Of a stretch of DNA of 64,000 nt, positions 42,843-51,949 are shown in pieces. Source of the DNA: Rhodococcus opacus B4 (GTDB lineage Bacteria; Actinomycetota; Actinomycetes; Mycobacteriales; Mycobacteriaceae); assembly GCF_000010805.1 (NCBI RefSeq), contig NC_012522.1, forward strand, positions 3,472,001 to 3,536,000. The letters run 5' to 3'. The notes under the pieces are model-generated. The model saw only the letters and a list, made by a program, of their open reading frames with translations, did no database searches and had not been told where the DNA came from. Position numbers and translations under genes: made by a program. How positions within the stretch are numbered: the stretch's first letter is position 1; every line of letters starts with the position of its first letter.

Positions 42843-43644
42843 TCGCGGCGAGATCGGCGGTGGCCCGGACGATCTCCGGGCCTCCGAACATCACGTCGTC
42901 GTTGTGCCCCGCGCCGGCCAGCACGACGGTGTCGACGTCGCCGAGCGCGGCCTCGGCCACGCGGGCGCTCTGGTCCGGCGGGACCACCACGTCGGCCGTC
43001 CCGTACACGACGGTGGTCGGGACATCGACCCGTGCGACGTGTTCGGCGACGGGAAAACGGTCGCGCAACAGCAGCCCGACCGGCAGGAACGGGTAGTGGT
43101 GCCGGCCGACGGCGGCGAGGTCCACGAACGGGGATCGGAGCAACAGGCCCGCGGGCGGGTGCTCGGTGGCGAGTTCGGTGACGACGCCGGTGCCGAGGCT
43201 TTCCCCGAAGTAGAGCAGCCGATCCGGCGGCACGCGACGCTCGTCGACGAGGTACCGGCGGGCCGCCCGGACGTCGCGGGCCAGCCCCTCCTCGCTGGGC
43301 CGACCGGGGTTGCCGCCGTACCCGCGGTAGTCGAAGAGCAGCGTGGCGAAGCCCGCGGCGGCGAGGTCGGAGGCCAGCAGCGCCCGGTCGGCCCGGTTGC
43401 CGGCGTTCCCGGCGGCCACGAGAACGGTCATGCGCGGCTCCCCGACCGCGGGTGGGACGTACCAGGCGCCGAGTTCGAGGCCGTCCGACGTGGTCAACGT
43501 GACGTCCTCCGCCCCGGCGATCAGCCCGCCGGCGGTCGGCACCGGGCGGGTGTCGGGGTAGTAGATCAGCTTCCGCTGCAGCACCCACGCGGCGGCGATC
43601 AGCAGGGCCACCACGGCGACCGCGACCAGCACGACGCGGATCAT
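42823..43644 (-). CDS. Membrane-anchored alpha/beta hydrolase
   Basis: A 273-residue protein. An N-terminal hydrophobic anchor (about 3-21) is followed by an alpha/beta hydrolase fold of the BEM46/FSH-like type. The nucleophile is Ser149 in GESLG, with Asp218 in YGTADVVVP and His247 in AGHND as the probable triad; FDYRGYGGNPGRP is the family block before it. It is likely an esterase or peptidase acting outside the membrane; the substrate is unknown. Its ATG overlaps the stop of the PHP gene (ATGA), so the two are cotranslated. Its C terminus is encoded by a palindrome copy. Confidence 0.83.
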   Translation of the reverse strand: MIRVVLVAVAVVALLIAAAWVLQRKLIYYPDTRPVPTAGGLIAGAEDVTLTTSDGLELGAWYVPPAVGEPRMTVLVAAGNAGNRADRALLASDLAAAGFATLLFDYRGYGGNPGRPSEEGLARDVRAARRYLVDERRVPPDRLLYFGESLGTGVVTELATEHPPAGLLLRSPFVDLAAVGRHHYPFLPVGLLLRDRFPVAEHVARVDVPTTVVYGTADVVVPPDQSARVAEAALGDVDTVVLAGAGHNDDVMFGGPEIVRATADLAARALRAP

Positions 43645-44657
43645 TGCCGAATCGGCGCGCCGGTCCACTCCAGCAACTCGGCCACGGGCAGGGTGTTGAT
43701 CACGTCCGTCGGCTCGACTCCGCGTTCGGCGGCGCGCTCGCAGGCATAGCCCTGCCAGGCGAGGTGCCCGGTGGTGTGCGCGTCGGTGTCGATGGAGAAC
43801 TTGCAGCCGCTGTTCAACGCGAGGTCGATCAGCCTGCCCGGCGGGTCGCGACGCTCGGGGCGGGAGTTGATCTCGACCGCGGTGCCGTACTCGCGGCACG
43901 CGTCGAACACGCGTTCCGCGTCGAATTTCGATTCGGGCCGCGGTCCCCGCACTCCCTCGACGAGCCGGCCGGTGCAGTGCCCGAGCACGTCGACGTGCGG
44001 TGACTTGACGGCCTGCAGCATCCGCTTGGTCGTCGTGGCCCGGTCGGTGTCCAGGTGCGAGTGCACGCTCGCGACCACGATGTCCAGGTCGGCGAGCAGG
44101 TCGTCGTCCTGGTCGAGGGAGCCGTCGTCGAGGATGTCGACCTCGATTCCGGTGAGCACCCGGAACGGCGCCAGCTCGACGTTCAGTTCGGCGACCAGGT
44201 TCAGCTGCACGAGCAGTTGCTCCGACGACAACCCGTTCGCGACCGTCAGCCGCGGCGAGTGGTCGGTGATCGCGCAGTACTCGTGCCCCAGCGCGGCCGC
44301 GCGCCGCATCATCTCCCGGAGCGGGCACCGGCCGTCCGACCAGTCCGAATGGGTGTGCAGGTCGCCGCGGAGGGCCTCGAGCAGTTCCGTTCCGCCGAGC
44401 CCGATCGGCTCCGCGGAACCGCGCAGGTACATCAGGTACAGCGGCACCGAATCGGCGCACTCACGGATGATCGCGGCCGCTTCGGTGCCGATGTCGGGCT
44501 GATACACCCAGCCGTTCGCCGCCAGGGCTTCCCGCTCCTCGGCGGTCGAGTACTCGATCACATCGGCCGCCCGGCGGAAGGCGCCGATCCTGTGTCCCTC
44601 GTCGCGCGAGCGCTCGAGCCAGAACGCAATTTCCCGCAGCGCATCCACGGCGTCCAT
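43641..44657 (-). CDS. PHP domain protein (PolX-type phosphoesterase)
   Basis: A 338-residue protein. A helix-hairpin-helix-like N-terminal region (about 1-90) resembles that of DNA polymerase X proteins, but no polymerase domain is present. The PHP domain has GDLHTHSDWSDG (His101, His103), ITDHS with His133, TGIEVDI, SVHSHLD and DTDAHT as metal ligands. It is expected to be a metal-dependent phosphoesterase or histidinol-phosphatase-like enzyme. DNA repair and sugar-phosphate roles are both possible. It is coupled to the hydrolase gene downstream. The 156-bp gap to the divergent PhoX-like gene holds only promoters. Confidence 0.85.
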   Translation of the reverse strand: MDAVDALREIAFWLERSRDEGHRIGAFRRAADVIEYSTAEEREALAANGWVYQPDIGTEAAAIIRECADSVPLYLMYLRGSAEPIGLGGTELLEALRGDLHTHSDWSDGRCPLREMMRRAAALGHEYCAITDHSPRLTVANGLSSEQLLVQLNLVAELNVELAPFRVLTGIEVDILDDGSLDQDDDLLADLDIVVASVHSHLDTDRATTTKRMLQAVKSPHVDVLGHCTGRLVEGVRGPRPESKFDAERVFDACREYGTAVEINSRPERRDPPGRLIDLALNSGCKFSIDTDAHTTGHLAWQGYACERAAERGVEPTDVINTLPVAELLEWTGAPIRQ

Positions 44658-44813
44658 CTATCCATCGTGCACGCCGGTCGGGCTGCTGGCTAGACGCAAT
44701 TTCTGCCAGAACTTAGGGTCACCTCGTTGTCCGCACGTTCATACGAACGTTCCCTTCGTCTCGCTTACGACTTCTACGGTGCCGGAGTTGTCCACTTCGA
44801 ATCGGGAGCCACG

Positions 44814-46877
44814 GTGAGATTGAAACCCCTCGCACTGTTCGTCAATTACGACGGCGTGTCTTCGCGCGCAACCGTCACGTGCCAGTACAAGTGCGGGAAC
44901 GCCTGCTCCCACGACGTGCCCAACACTTCGGGGGGCGAATACTTCCGTGACATCGCCCGCACGGCCCTGTCCCGCCGCGGGATGCTGCGCGGGACGGGGA
45001 TGGCAGTCCTCGCCGTCGGCGCGGGCAGTGCACTGGCGGCCTGCTCGGACGATTCCGGCAGCGGAAGTGCGACCGGCGGTTCGGACGGCGCCGCACCGGC
45101 GGGAACGAATTTCGGCGCCGTCGCCCCCAACACCGAGGACGCCGTCGTCGTCCCGGACGGCTACGAGCAGGCCGTCGTGATCCGGTGGGGCGACCCGGTG
45201 CTGCCCGGCGCACCCGCCTTCGACTTCGACAACCAGACCGCCCAGGCACAGGCGCAGCAGTTCGGGTTCAACAACGACTTCGCCGGACTGCTGCCGGTCG
45301 AGGGGCAACCGAACACCTTCCTGCTGGTGGTCAACCACGAGTACACCACCGAGCCGTTCATGTTCAAGGGATACGACGCCGAGAACCCGTCGCCCGAGCA
45401 GTTCCAGACGGCGCTCGCCGCCCACGGACTGTCGGTGGTGCAGGTGAAGGGCGAATCCGGCTCGGGCGCGCTCACTCCCGACTTCGGTCCGTACAACCGG
45501 CGGATCACGGCGACGACGGAATTCGTCGTCACCGGCCCCGCGGCGGGCAGCGACTTCCTGAAGACGTCCGCGGACCCGACGGGAACGAAGGTGCTCGGCA
45601 CGCTCAACAACTGCTCGGGTGGCGTAACCCCGTGGGGCACGGTGCTGTCGGGGGAGGAGAACTTCAACCAGTACTTCGCGAACGCCGAATTGGTCACCGA
45701 CCCCGCCGTCGCCGCGCGTCTGAAGCGGTACGGCGTGGAAGGTGCTGCCTCCGAACGCAAGTGGGAGCGCTTCGACAAGCGTTTCGACCTCGCCCAGGAG
45801 CCGAACGAGGTCAACCGCTTCGGGTACGTCGTCGAGGTCAACCCGTGGGATGCGACGTCCGCACCCGTCAAGCACACCGCGCTGGGCCGGTTCAAGCACG
45901 AGGCCGCCACCATCCACGTCACCGACGACGGCACCGTCGTGGCGTACAGCGGCGACGACGAGCGGTTCGACTACATGTACAAGTTCGTCTCCAGCCGCAA
46001 GATGATGGACGGCAACAGCCAGGCCGCGGTGCGCAACAACATGACGCTGCTCGACGCGGGCACGCTGTACGTCGCGAAGTTCAGCGGCAACTCCCCGGAC
46101 CAGATCGACGGGTCGGGGACGCTGCCGTCGAGCGGGTCGTTCGACGGCACCGGTGAATGGATCCCGCTGCTGCGGACCGGTGAGGACGGCAAGGGGGAGT
46201 CGCTCGTCGACGGTATGAGCGCCGAGGAGGTGGCGGTGTTCACCCGGCAGGCGGGCGACAAGGTCGGTGCCACCAAGATGGACCGTCCCGAGGACTTCGA
46301 GCCCAGCCCGACCACCGGCAAGGTGTACGTGGCGCTGACCAACAACACCAAGCGCGGCGTCGACGGCGGCGCGGCGGCCGACGAGGCCAACCCGCGGAAC
46401 AACAACAAGAACGGCCAGGTCCTCGAACTCACCGACGACCACGCCGGCACCGCGTTCACGTGGAACCTGCTTCTCGTGTGCGGCGACCCGACGGCGGCCG
46501 ACACCTACTTCGGCGGCTTCGACAAGGAGAGCGTCAGCCCGATCTCCTGCCCCGACAATCTGGCGTTCGACCCGCACGGCAACCTGTGGATCTCCACCGA
46601 CGGCAACGCCCTGAAGTCGAACGACGGCCTGTTCAGCGTCGTCCTCGACGGCGCGAACCGCGGCGAGACCAAGCAGTTCCTGACCGTGCCCAAGGGCGCC
46701 GAGACGTGCGGTCCGATCGTCGGCGAGGACCGGATCACGGTGTGTGTGCAGCACCCGGGCGAACTGGACGACGCGAGCGCCGACAGCCCGGCGTCGCACT
46801 GGCCCGACGGCGGCGACACCCAGCCGCGTCCCGCCGTCGTGGCGGTGTGGAAGTCGGGCGGGCGGATCGGCGTCTGA
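44814..46877 (+). CDS. phoX: PhoX family alkaline phosphatase (DUF839)
   Basis: A 687-residue secreted protein. Family-typical N terminus CQYKCGNACSHDVPNTSGGEYF precedes a Tat-type leader SRRGMLRGTGMAVLAVGAGSALAAC, with Cys as possible lipid anchor. The DUF839 body has NHEYTTEPFMF, NNCSGGVTPWGTVLSGEENFNQYF, GRFKHEAATIHV, DRPEDFEPSPTTGKVYVALTNNTKR and CPDNLAFDPHGNLWISTDGN, matching the metal-binding beta-propeller of PhoX phosphatases. GTG 44814 with GGGAG upstream is preferred over ATG 44727, as it gives the family start. It would release phosphate from organic esters outside the cell. Confidence 0.88.
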   Translation: MRLKPLALFVNYDGVSSRATVTCQYKCGNACSHDVPNTSGGEYFRDIARTALSRRGMLRGTGMAVLAVGAGSALAACSDDSGSGSATGGSDGAAPAGTNFGAVAPNTEDAVVVPDGYEQAVVIRWGDPVLPGAPAFDFDNQTAQAQAQQFGFNNDFAGLLPVEGQPNTFLLVVNHEYTTEPFMFKGYDAENPSPEQFQTALAAHGLSVVQVKGESGSGALTPDFGPYNRRITATTEFVVTGPAAGSDFLKTSADPTGTKVLGTLNNCSGGVTPWGTVLSGEENFNQYFANAELVTDPAVAARLKRYGVEGAASERKWERFDKRFDLAQEPNEVNRFGYVVEVNPWDATSAPVKHTALGRFKHEAATIHVTDDGTVVAYSGDDERFDYMYKFVSSRKMMDGNSQAAVRNNMTLLDAGTLYVAKFSGNSPDQIDGSGTLPSSGSFDGTGEWIPLLRTGEDGKGESLVDGMSAEEVAVFTRQAGDKVGATKMDRPEDFEPSPTTGKVYVALTNNTKRGVDGGAAADEANPRNNNKNGQVLELTDDHAGTAFTWNLLLVCGDPTAADTYFGGFDKESVSPISCPDNLAFDPHGNLWISTDGNALKSNDGLFSVVLDGANRGETKQFLTVPKGAETCGPIVGEDRITVCVQHPGELDDASADSPASHWPDGGDTQPRPAVVAVWKSGGRIGV

Positions 46878-46929
46878 CCCCAGGTGAGCGGCAAAGTGTG
46901 CCCCGGCACGCTTTGCCGCTCACGTGGGG
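46878..46929. terminator. GTGAGYGGCAAAG palindrome family, copy B (bidirectional terminator)
   Basis: The 19-base arms at 46885-46903 region and 46905-46923 pair at 18 of 19 positions, with CCCC/GGGG extending the stem outwards. The hairpin starts right after the phoX stop and contains the minus-strand stop of the NmrA-like gene (46920-46922). Its position between convergent genes suggests a bidirectional terminator. The sequence is related to the element at 27100-27147. Confidence 0.75.
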
Positions 46930-47714
46930 GGACGGCCCAGCAGTGACTCGATCGCCGCGCTCCCGGCGAGGAACCCGTGCCGGTCGTAGAACTCGAACAT
47001 CGCGGACAACCGGGCCCGACCGTCGGCCGTCAGGTCCCGCCCGTGCCGCGACATCCACTCGTCGACGGACACCTGCTTGACCGGAACACTCGCCCGGTCG
47101 CACAGGGCCCGGACGCTGAGGGTCTCCGGGCCGCCCAGTTCGTAGGTGGCACCGTGGTGGACCTCCGGACCCTCCGCCAGCACCCGCGCCGCCACCTCCG
47201 CGACGTCCGCGAGCCGGACGAACGAGAACGTGACATCGGGACTGTAGGGCAGTTCGACCGCGGTCGCCGTCCCGTCCAGCACCGCCGCGAAGTTCTCCGC
47301 GTACGCGCACGGCTGCAGGACGGTCCACCGCAGTCCGGACGTCCGCACCAGGTCCTCGCACACCGCCTTGTCGACGTGATGCGGCATCGCCGGGGTGTAC
47401 GGCCACGCGACCGAGTGATAGACGACATGCTCGACGCCACCGGCGGCCGCGGCCGCGAGAACCCGGCGCACGAGTGCCGGCTCGTCCGGGTGCACGTTGG
47501 GGGCGATGACGTACGCGGCCCGACAACCCGACAACGCCTCGTCCAGCCCCGCGCCCGTGTCGAGGTCGACGGCGTGATCGCCGGAACGCCGGGCGGTGTG
47601 CACCACCCGGCGTACGCCGGCGAGCCCGTCGAGCGCCGCCACGACGGCGGCTCCGGTCTTCCCCGCGGCGCCGAGAACGGCGATCTCGGCGCCGCGGGAG
47701 AGGAACTCGGTCAT
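46920..47714 (-). CDS. NmrA-like NAD(P)-binding protein
   Basis: A 264-residue atypical SDR. The nucleotide motif AVLGAAGKTGAAVVAAL is at about 11-27, HVVYHSVAWPY replaces the usual catalytic Ser/Tyr-Lys context, and LRWTVLQPCAYAENF is the family block. Like NmrA/QOR2 proteins it may be a quinone or imine reductase, or a redox sensor. It starts 4 bp after hyuB on the same strand, so it belongs to the hyuA-hyuB unit. Its role there is unknown. Confidence 0.8.
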   Translation of the reverse strand: MTEFLSRGAEIAVLGAAGKTGAAVVAALDGLAGVRRVVHTARRSGDHAVDLDTGAGLDEALSGCRAAYVIAPNVHPDEPALVRRVLAAAAAGGVEHVVYHSVAWPYTPAMPHHVDKAVCEDLVRTSGLRWTVLQPCAYAENFAAVLDGTATAVELPYSPDVTFSFVRLADVAEVAARVLAEGPEVHHGATYELGGPETLSVRALCDRASVPVKQVSVDEWMSRHGRDLTADGRARLSAMFEFYDRHGFLAGSAAIESLLGRPPT

Positions 47715-47718
47715 CGGA

Positions 47719-49668
47719 TCACCGGTCGATGAAGTCGAATTCGGCGAACTTCGCACCGCCGGAGAGGCGTTCGTACCCGGGACCGCGGTCGAAGAACGGC
47801 TCGTCCAGCCCACGCTCGGTGCGCATCTGCTCGCGCAGCACCTCGGTGGCATCCAAGTCCGCGACCGGCTCCTCCGTCGAGGCCGCCAGCACGACTCCGT
47901 AGTCGAGACGGGCACCCTCGGCGGACACCTTGCCCCACAGCACGTCCCGGACGACCTCCTCCACCGGCCGGTCGAGCGGGTCGCCCCAGCCGCCGCCACC
48001 GGTGGTGCGGATCCGCACCACCTCGCCGGCCTTGATCGGTTCGGCGTCGGTCAGCGCGTCGAACTCGCGCTCGTTCGGGCCGCCCGGGTCGAGGACCACG
48101 GAGAAGGGCCGTCCGGCCTTGCCGCCCTTGACTCCCCAGCAGGAGAGGATCGAGCGGTCGGCGATGGACATGAAGTTCGCGTCCTTGAGCATCCGGATGT
48201 GCTTCTCGTAGCCGAGGCCGCCGCGGTAGCGGCCCGCGCCGCCGGAGTCCTTCGCCAGGCCCAGCTTCTCGACGATGAACGGGAACCGGCTCTCGGTGAA
48301 CTCGGTCGGCAGGTTCCGCGAGTCGGGAACGACGTGGATGGTGTCCTCACCGTCCGCGTAGTGCCGACCGCCGGAGCCGCCGCCGAGCACCTCACGCATC
48401 AGGTACGAGTGCCCGTCGAAGTCCTCGCCGTACACCCCCGTGTAGCGGATGGTTTCCTGGTCGGCGGGCATGTTCCCGTCGACGGCCTTCGCGACGACGC
48501 CGGCGAGCACACCGAGCAGACGCAGGATCACGAACGTCCGGGCGTTGGTGGGCGCCGGGAAGATCGGGGTGATCAGCGTGCCCTTCTCCGGGAACTTCAT
48601 CTCGATCAACGGCACGACACCCTCGTTGACGTCGAGTTCCGCCATCCGCTCGGGACTGTCGGCGAGGTTGCGCAGGATCGGCGCCAGCCACTTGATGAGG
48701 AAGTTGCCGTCGGCGTAGTCACCGCAGTGGTTGATGGGACCCTTGGCCTGCGGTCCGGTGCCGTTGAAGTCGAGGATGAGGCGTTCGCCGCCCTCGTCCT
48801 CCGGGCCGGTCTTGGTGAGCGTGATCCGCTGCCGGTGCAGCATGGGCTCGTCGACGCCGTCGTGTTCGGCGTAGTCCTCCCACGTGTACTCGCCCTTCGG
48901 GATCTTGCTGAGGATTTCCCGACGGTACGTCTCGGTGGTCGCGTCCATCATCGCGTCGAAGCACGCCTCGACGGTGTCGCAGCCGTACCGCTCGAACAGT
49001 TCGGTGAGGCGGCGGGCGCCCATGAGGCACGCCGAGCATTCGGCGTCGAGGTCGGCGGCCAGCGCGTCGGGCATCCGCGAGTTGCGGGTCATGATGCGCA
49101 GCGCGGCCTCGTTGGGAACGCCCTGATCCCACAGCTTGATCGGCGGGACCATCAGTCCCTCCTCGTACACGGTGGTCGCGCCGGAAGGCATCGATCCCGG
49201 GCAGCAGCCGCCGATGTCGTCGTGGTGGCCGAACGCCTGCACGAATGCGACGACGGACGGTGCCGTGTCGCCCGGCCGGGTCGCGAACACCGGCACGGTG
49301 ACGCAGAGGTCGGGGAGGTGGCCGATGCCGCCTTCGGACAGGTAGACGTCGTTGTGGAAGTAGACGTCGCCCGGCTTCATCGTGTCGAGCGGGAAGTCCC
49401 GGGCCACCGGGTGCACCAGCGCCGAATACGAACGGCCCGTGAGCTTCCGGAGGTTGCGGTCGTGGATGCCGGCGCGGAAGTCGTGCGCGTCGCGGATCAT
49501 CGGCGAGCGGGAGGTCCGCGAGATCGACGTCTCGACCTCCATCTCGACGCTGGCGAGGTAGCCGGCGACGATCTCCACCAGCACCGGGTCGGGTGTCGTT
49601 CCGTCGACCGGGGTCAGCCGGTAGGGCTTCACCGGCTGCGCTGCAACGGGTTCGAGGGTGGCGGTCAT
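47719..49668 (-). CDS. hyuB: Hydantoinase B / oxoprolinase beta family protein
   Basis: A 649-residue HyuB. Conserved features are SPMIRDAHDFRAGIHD, the metal-region MKPGDVYFHNDVYLSEGGIGHLPDLCVT, AFGHHDDIGGCCPGSMPSGATTVYEEGL, NCxGD-like INHCGDYADGNFLIKWL and C-terminal SGGAGRYRGGLGYE plus TTGGGGWGDPLDRP. With HyuA it forms an ATP-dependent enzyme that opens cyclic amides such as hydantoins, oxoproline-like lactams or N-methylhydantoin, or carboxylates ketones. The ATG overlaps the hyuA stop (ATGA). Since PxpABC is also encoded here, a substrate other than 5-oxoproline is likely. Confidence 0.9.
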   Translation of the reverse strand: MTATLEPVAAQPVKPYRLTPVDGTTPDPVLVEIVAGYLASVEMEVETSISRTSRSPMIRDAHDFRAGIHDRNLRKLTGRSYSALVHPVARDFPLDTMKPGDVYFHNDVYLSEGGIGHLPDLCVTVPVFATRPGDTAPSVVAFVQAFGHHDDIGGCCPGSMPSGATTVYEEGLMVPPIKLWDQGVPNEAALRIMTRNSRMPDALAADLDAECSACLMGARRLTELFERYGCDTVEACFDAMMDATTETYRREILSKIPKGEYTWEDYAEHDGVDEPMLHRQRITLTKTGPEDEGGERLILDFNGTGPQAKGPINHCGDYADGNFLIKWLAPILRNLADSPERMAELDVNEGVVPLIEMKFPEKGTLITPIFPAPTNARTFVILRLLGVLAGVVAKAVDGNMPADQETIRYTGVYGEDFDGHSYLMREVLGGGSGGRHYADGEDTIHVVPDSRNLPTEFTESRFPFIVEKLGLAKDSGGAGRYRGGLGYEKHIRMLKDANFMSIADRSILSCWGVKGGKAGRPFSVVLDPGGPNEREFDALTDAEPIKAGEVVRIRTTGGGGWGDPLDRPVEEVVRDVLWGKVSAEGARLDYGVVLAASTEEPVADLDATEVLREQMRTERGLDEPFFDRGPGYERLSGGAKFAEFDFIDR

Positions 49669-51767
49669 CGGTTCGCTCCGTTCGAGTCGGCGATCTTGGT
49701 GATGCGGATGTTTCCGAAGGTGTCGATTCGCGCCTGGAAACCGGGATGCACGGGGATGGTGGAGCTGAATTCCTCGATCACCGCGGGGCCTTCGAGCACG
49801 TCGCCCGCGCCGAGGAGCGCCCGGTCGTAGACCTGGGTGGTGACCCACTCGTCGAAGTACGCCGGACGGGTGCCGGTCACCGCGGACTCGGCCCCGGTTC
49901 CGGCCGCGATCTCGTTGAGTGTCGGGCGCTTGATCGGGCCGATGCCGCTGACGCGCAGGTTGACCCACTCGACGTGCTGGTGCGGGTCGCCGCGGAAGTC
50001 GTAGCCGTACAGCTCCTGGTGCGCCTGGTGGAACCGCTCCGCGGCCTCGTCCATCAGCTCCTGGGTGACGGGGCCCTCCCCCACGGGAACGCGGACCTCG
50101 AAGGCCTGGCCGAGGTACCGGAGGTCGGCCGAGCGCGCGTACTTGCGCTCCGATTCCCCGAAGCCCTCGTCGGCGAGTGCGCGTTCCGCCTCGGCGGCGA
50201 GCGCGTCCAGCCCCGACTGCAGTTCGGCGATCTCCAGGCGGTCGTGCCTGCAGACGTGGGTCTGCACGTAGTCGTTGCGGACGTCGACCGTGAGCAACCC
50301 GAACGCGGACACGTTGCCCGGGTTGAGCGGGACGAGGACGTCCTTGAGGTTCAGGATGTCGACGAGCCGGCAGGCGAGCAGCGAACCGGATCCGCCGAAC
50401 GTCACGAGGGTGAAGTCGCGGACGTCGAGGCCGCGCTTGACCGTGATCTGCCGCAGCGCGTTGGCCTGGTTCCACGCGGACACCTCGAGGATGCCGGTGG
50501 CGCAGGCCTCGAAGTCGAGCTTCAGCTGGTGCGCGAGCTGCTCGACGCCCTTGCGGGCCAGTTCGGTGTCGAGGGGGATCTCGCCGCCGAGCAGGTGGGG
50601 TGGGATGCGGCCGAGCAGTACGTGGGCGTCGGTGATGGTCGGCTCGCTGCCGCCCTTGCCGTAGCAGAGGGGGCCGGGGTCGGCGCCCGCCGACTGCGGT
50701 CCGACGCGCAGCGTGCCCTCGGGGGTCTGCCAGGCGATGGAGCCGCCGCCGGCGCCGACGGTGACGACGTCGATCATCGGGATCTTCGACGGGTACGCCC
50801 CCACCCGGCCCTCGGTGGTGAGCGCGGGCTCACCCTTCACCACGACCGTCACGTCGGTGGACGTTCCGCCGCCGTCGCACGTGAGGACCTGCTCGACGCC
50901 GGCGACACTCGCGATGAGCGCCGCGCCGAGCGCGCCGGCCGCGGGTCCGGACAGCACCGTCGTGATCGGCTGGTGCACGACCTCCTTGGCCGAGAGCACG
51001 CCGCCGTTCGACTTCATCACGTAGAACGGGATGTCGCGGGCCTCGCCCTCGTCGGACGAGAATTCGCGCAGCCGGTTGGCGATGTTGTTGACGTAGTTGC
51101 GGATGTTCGGCTTCACCGCGGCGTCGACGAGCGTGGTGATGGACCGCTCGTATTCGCGGTACTCGCGGAGCACCTGGCTGGAGATGCTCACCGTGGCCTC
51201 GGGGTATTCCTCGAGCAGGATGTCGCGGACGCGGGCCTCGTGGCTCGGGTTGGCGTAGGAGTGCATGAGGCACACGCCGATGGTGCGGATGCCGCGGTCG
51301 GCGAAGAACCGGGCCGCCGTGCGGACGTCGTCCTCGACGAGGGGGCGGATCTCGCTGCCGTCGAACGCGAGCCGGCCGCCGATGGTGCGGACGCGGTCGG
51401 CGGGCACGATGCGGTCGGGCTTGACCCAGAAGTAGGAGTTGCCGTAGCCGTCGGGGACGGACTGGCGGGCGATCTCGAGGACGTGCTCGTACCCCTCGGT
51501 GGTGATGAACCCGAGGTTCTCGACCTTGCCTTCGAGGAGTTTGTTGGTGGCGACGGTGGTGCCGTGGCTGACCGCGCCGATCGCGTCGCCGGTTTCGCCG
51601 AGCTTGGCGAGCACCTTCTCGATTCCGGTGAGGAATCCCTGCGCCGGGTCGGCGGGCGTCGACGGTGTCTTGGTGGTGACGACGGCTCCGGACTCCTCGT
51701 CCACAGCCACGACGTCGGTGAATGTTCCGCCGGTGTCGATACCGACCCGAATCTTCCTGGATTCCAC
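49665..51767 (-). CDS. hyuA: Hydantoinase A / oxoprolinase alpha family protein
   Basis: A 700-residue actin-fold ATPase subunit. VGIDTGGTFTDVVAVDEESGAV (about 8-29) is the first phosphate loop. HGTTVATNKLLEGK, SGPAAGALGAA, CDGGGTSTDVTVV (second phosphate loop) and FGGSGSLLACRLVDILNLKDVLVPLNPGNVSAFGLL follow. It uses ATP to activate the ring amide that HyuB handles. GTG 51767 has a strong AGGAGG five bases upstream. The gene heads a three-gene unit hyuA-hyuB-nmrA, separated from the Mo-hydroxylase operon by a perfect hairpin. The family also includes acetone carboxylase-like and caprolactamase-like subunits, so the substrate is open. Confidence 0.9.
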   Translation of the reverse strand: MESRKIRVGIDTGGTFTDVVAVDEESGAVVTTKTPSTPADPAQGFLTGIEKVLAKLGETGDAIGAVSHGTTVATNKLLEGKVENLGFITTEGYEHVLEIARQSVPDGYGNSYFWVKPDRIVPADRVRTIGGRLAFDGSEIRPLVEDDVRTAARFFADRGIRTIGVCLMHSYANPSHEARVRDILLEEYPEATVSISSQVLREYREYERSITTLVDAAVKPNIRNYVNNIANRLREFSSDEGEARDIPFYVMKSNGGVLSAKEVVHQPITTVLSGPAAGALGAALIASVAGVEQVLTCDGGGTSTDVTVVVKGEPALTTEGRVGAYPSKIPMIDVVTVGAGGGSIAWQTPEGTLRVGPQSAGADPGPLCYGKGGSEPTITDAHVLLGRIPPHLLGGEIPLDTELARKGVEQLAHQLKLDFEACATGILEVSAWNQANALRQITVKRGLDVRDFTLVTFGGSGSLLACRLVDILNLKDVLVPLNPGNVSAFGLLTVDVRNDYVQTHVCRHDRLEIAELQSGLDALAAEAERALADEGFGESERKYARSADLRYLGQAFEVRVPVGEGPVTQELMDEAAERFHQAHQELYGYDFRGDPHQHVEWVNLRVSGIGPIKRPTLNEIAAGTGAESAVTGTRPAYFDEWVTTQVYDRALLGAGDVLEGPAVIEEFSSTIPVHPGFQARIDTFGNIRITKIADSNGANR

Positions 51768-51896
51768 GATTCCTCCTGGGCTCGTCTCTGTAAGGCAATT
51801 GCACCGCTTCCGTCGCCCGGATTCTTTGTCACATATCGCCGAACTCACCGGTCCTCGTTCGGCGCTGCCCGCGACCGGGTGCCCCCGGACAGACGA

Positions 51897-51928
51897 CAGC
51901 ACCCCGAACCGGACGGTTCGGGGTGCTG
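51897..51928 (-). terminator. Perfect hairpin after coxG
   Basis: CAGCACCCCGAACC (51897-51910) and GGTTCGGGGTGCTG (51915-51928) form a perfect 14-bp stem with a GGAC loop, 22 bp beyond the coxG stop on the minus strand. There is no clear T run, as is common in actinobacterial terminators. It should separate the Mo-hydroxylase operon from the hyuA promoter. Confidence 0.75.
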
Positions 51929-51949
51929 GGTGACGAGGTGTTCGCGGCG

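Noticed and set aside
44727..44813. N-terminal extension of the PhoX-like gene from ATG 44727
   Set aside because: The extra 29 residues do not resemble PhoX proteins, and GTG 44814 has a better ribosome site.
47719..51767. 5-oxoprolinase (OplA-type) call for hyuA/hyuB
   Set aside because: A complete PxpABC oxoprolinase is already present at 33968-36221, and the gene context here is a heterocycle-type island; the general hydantoinase/oxoprolinase family name is safer.
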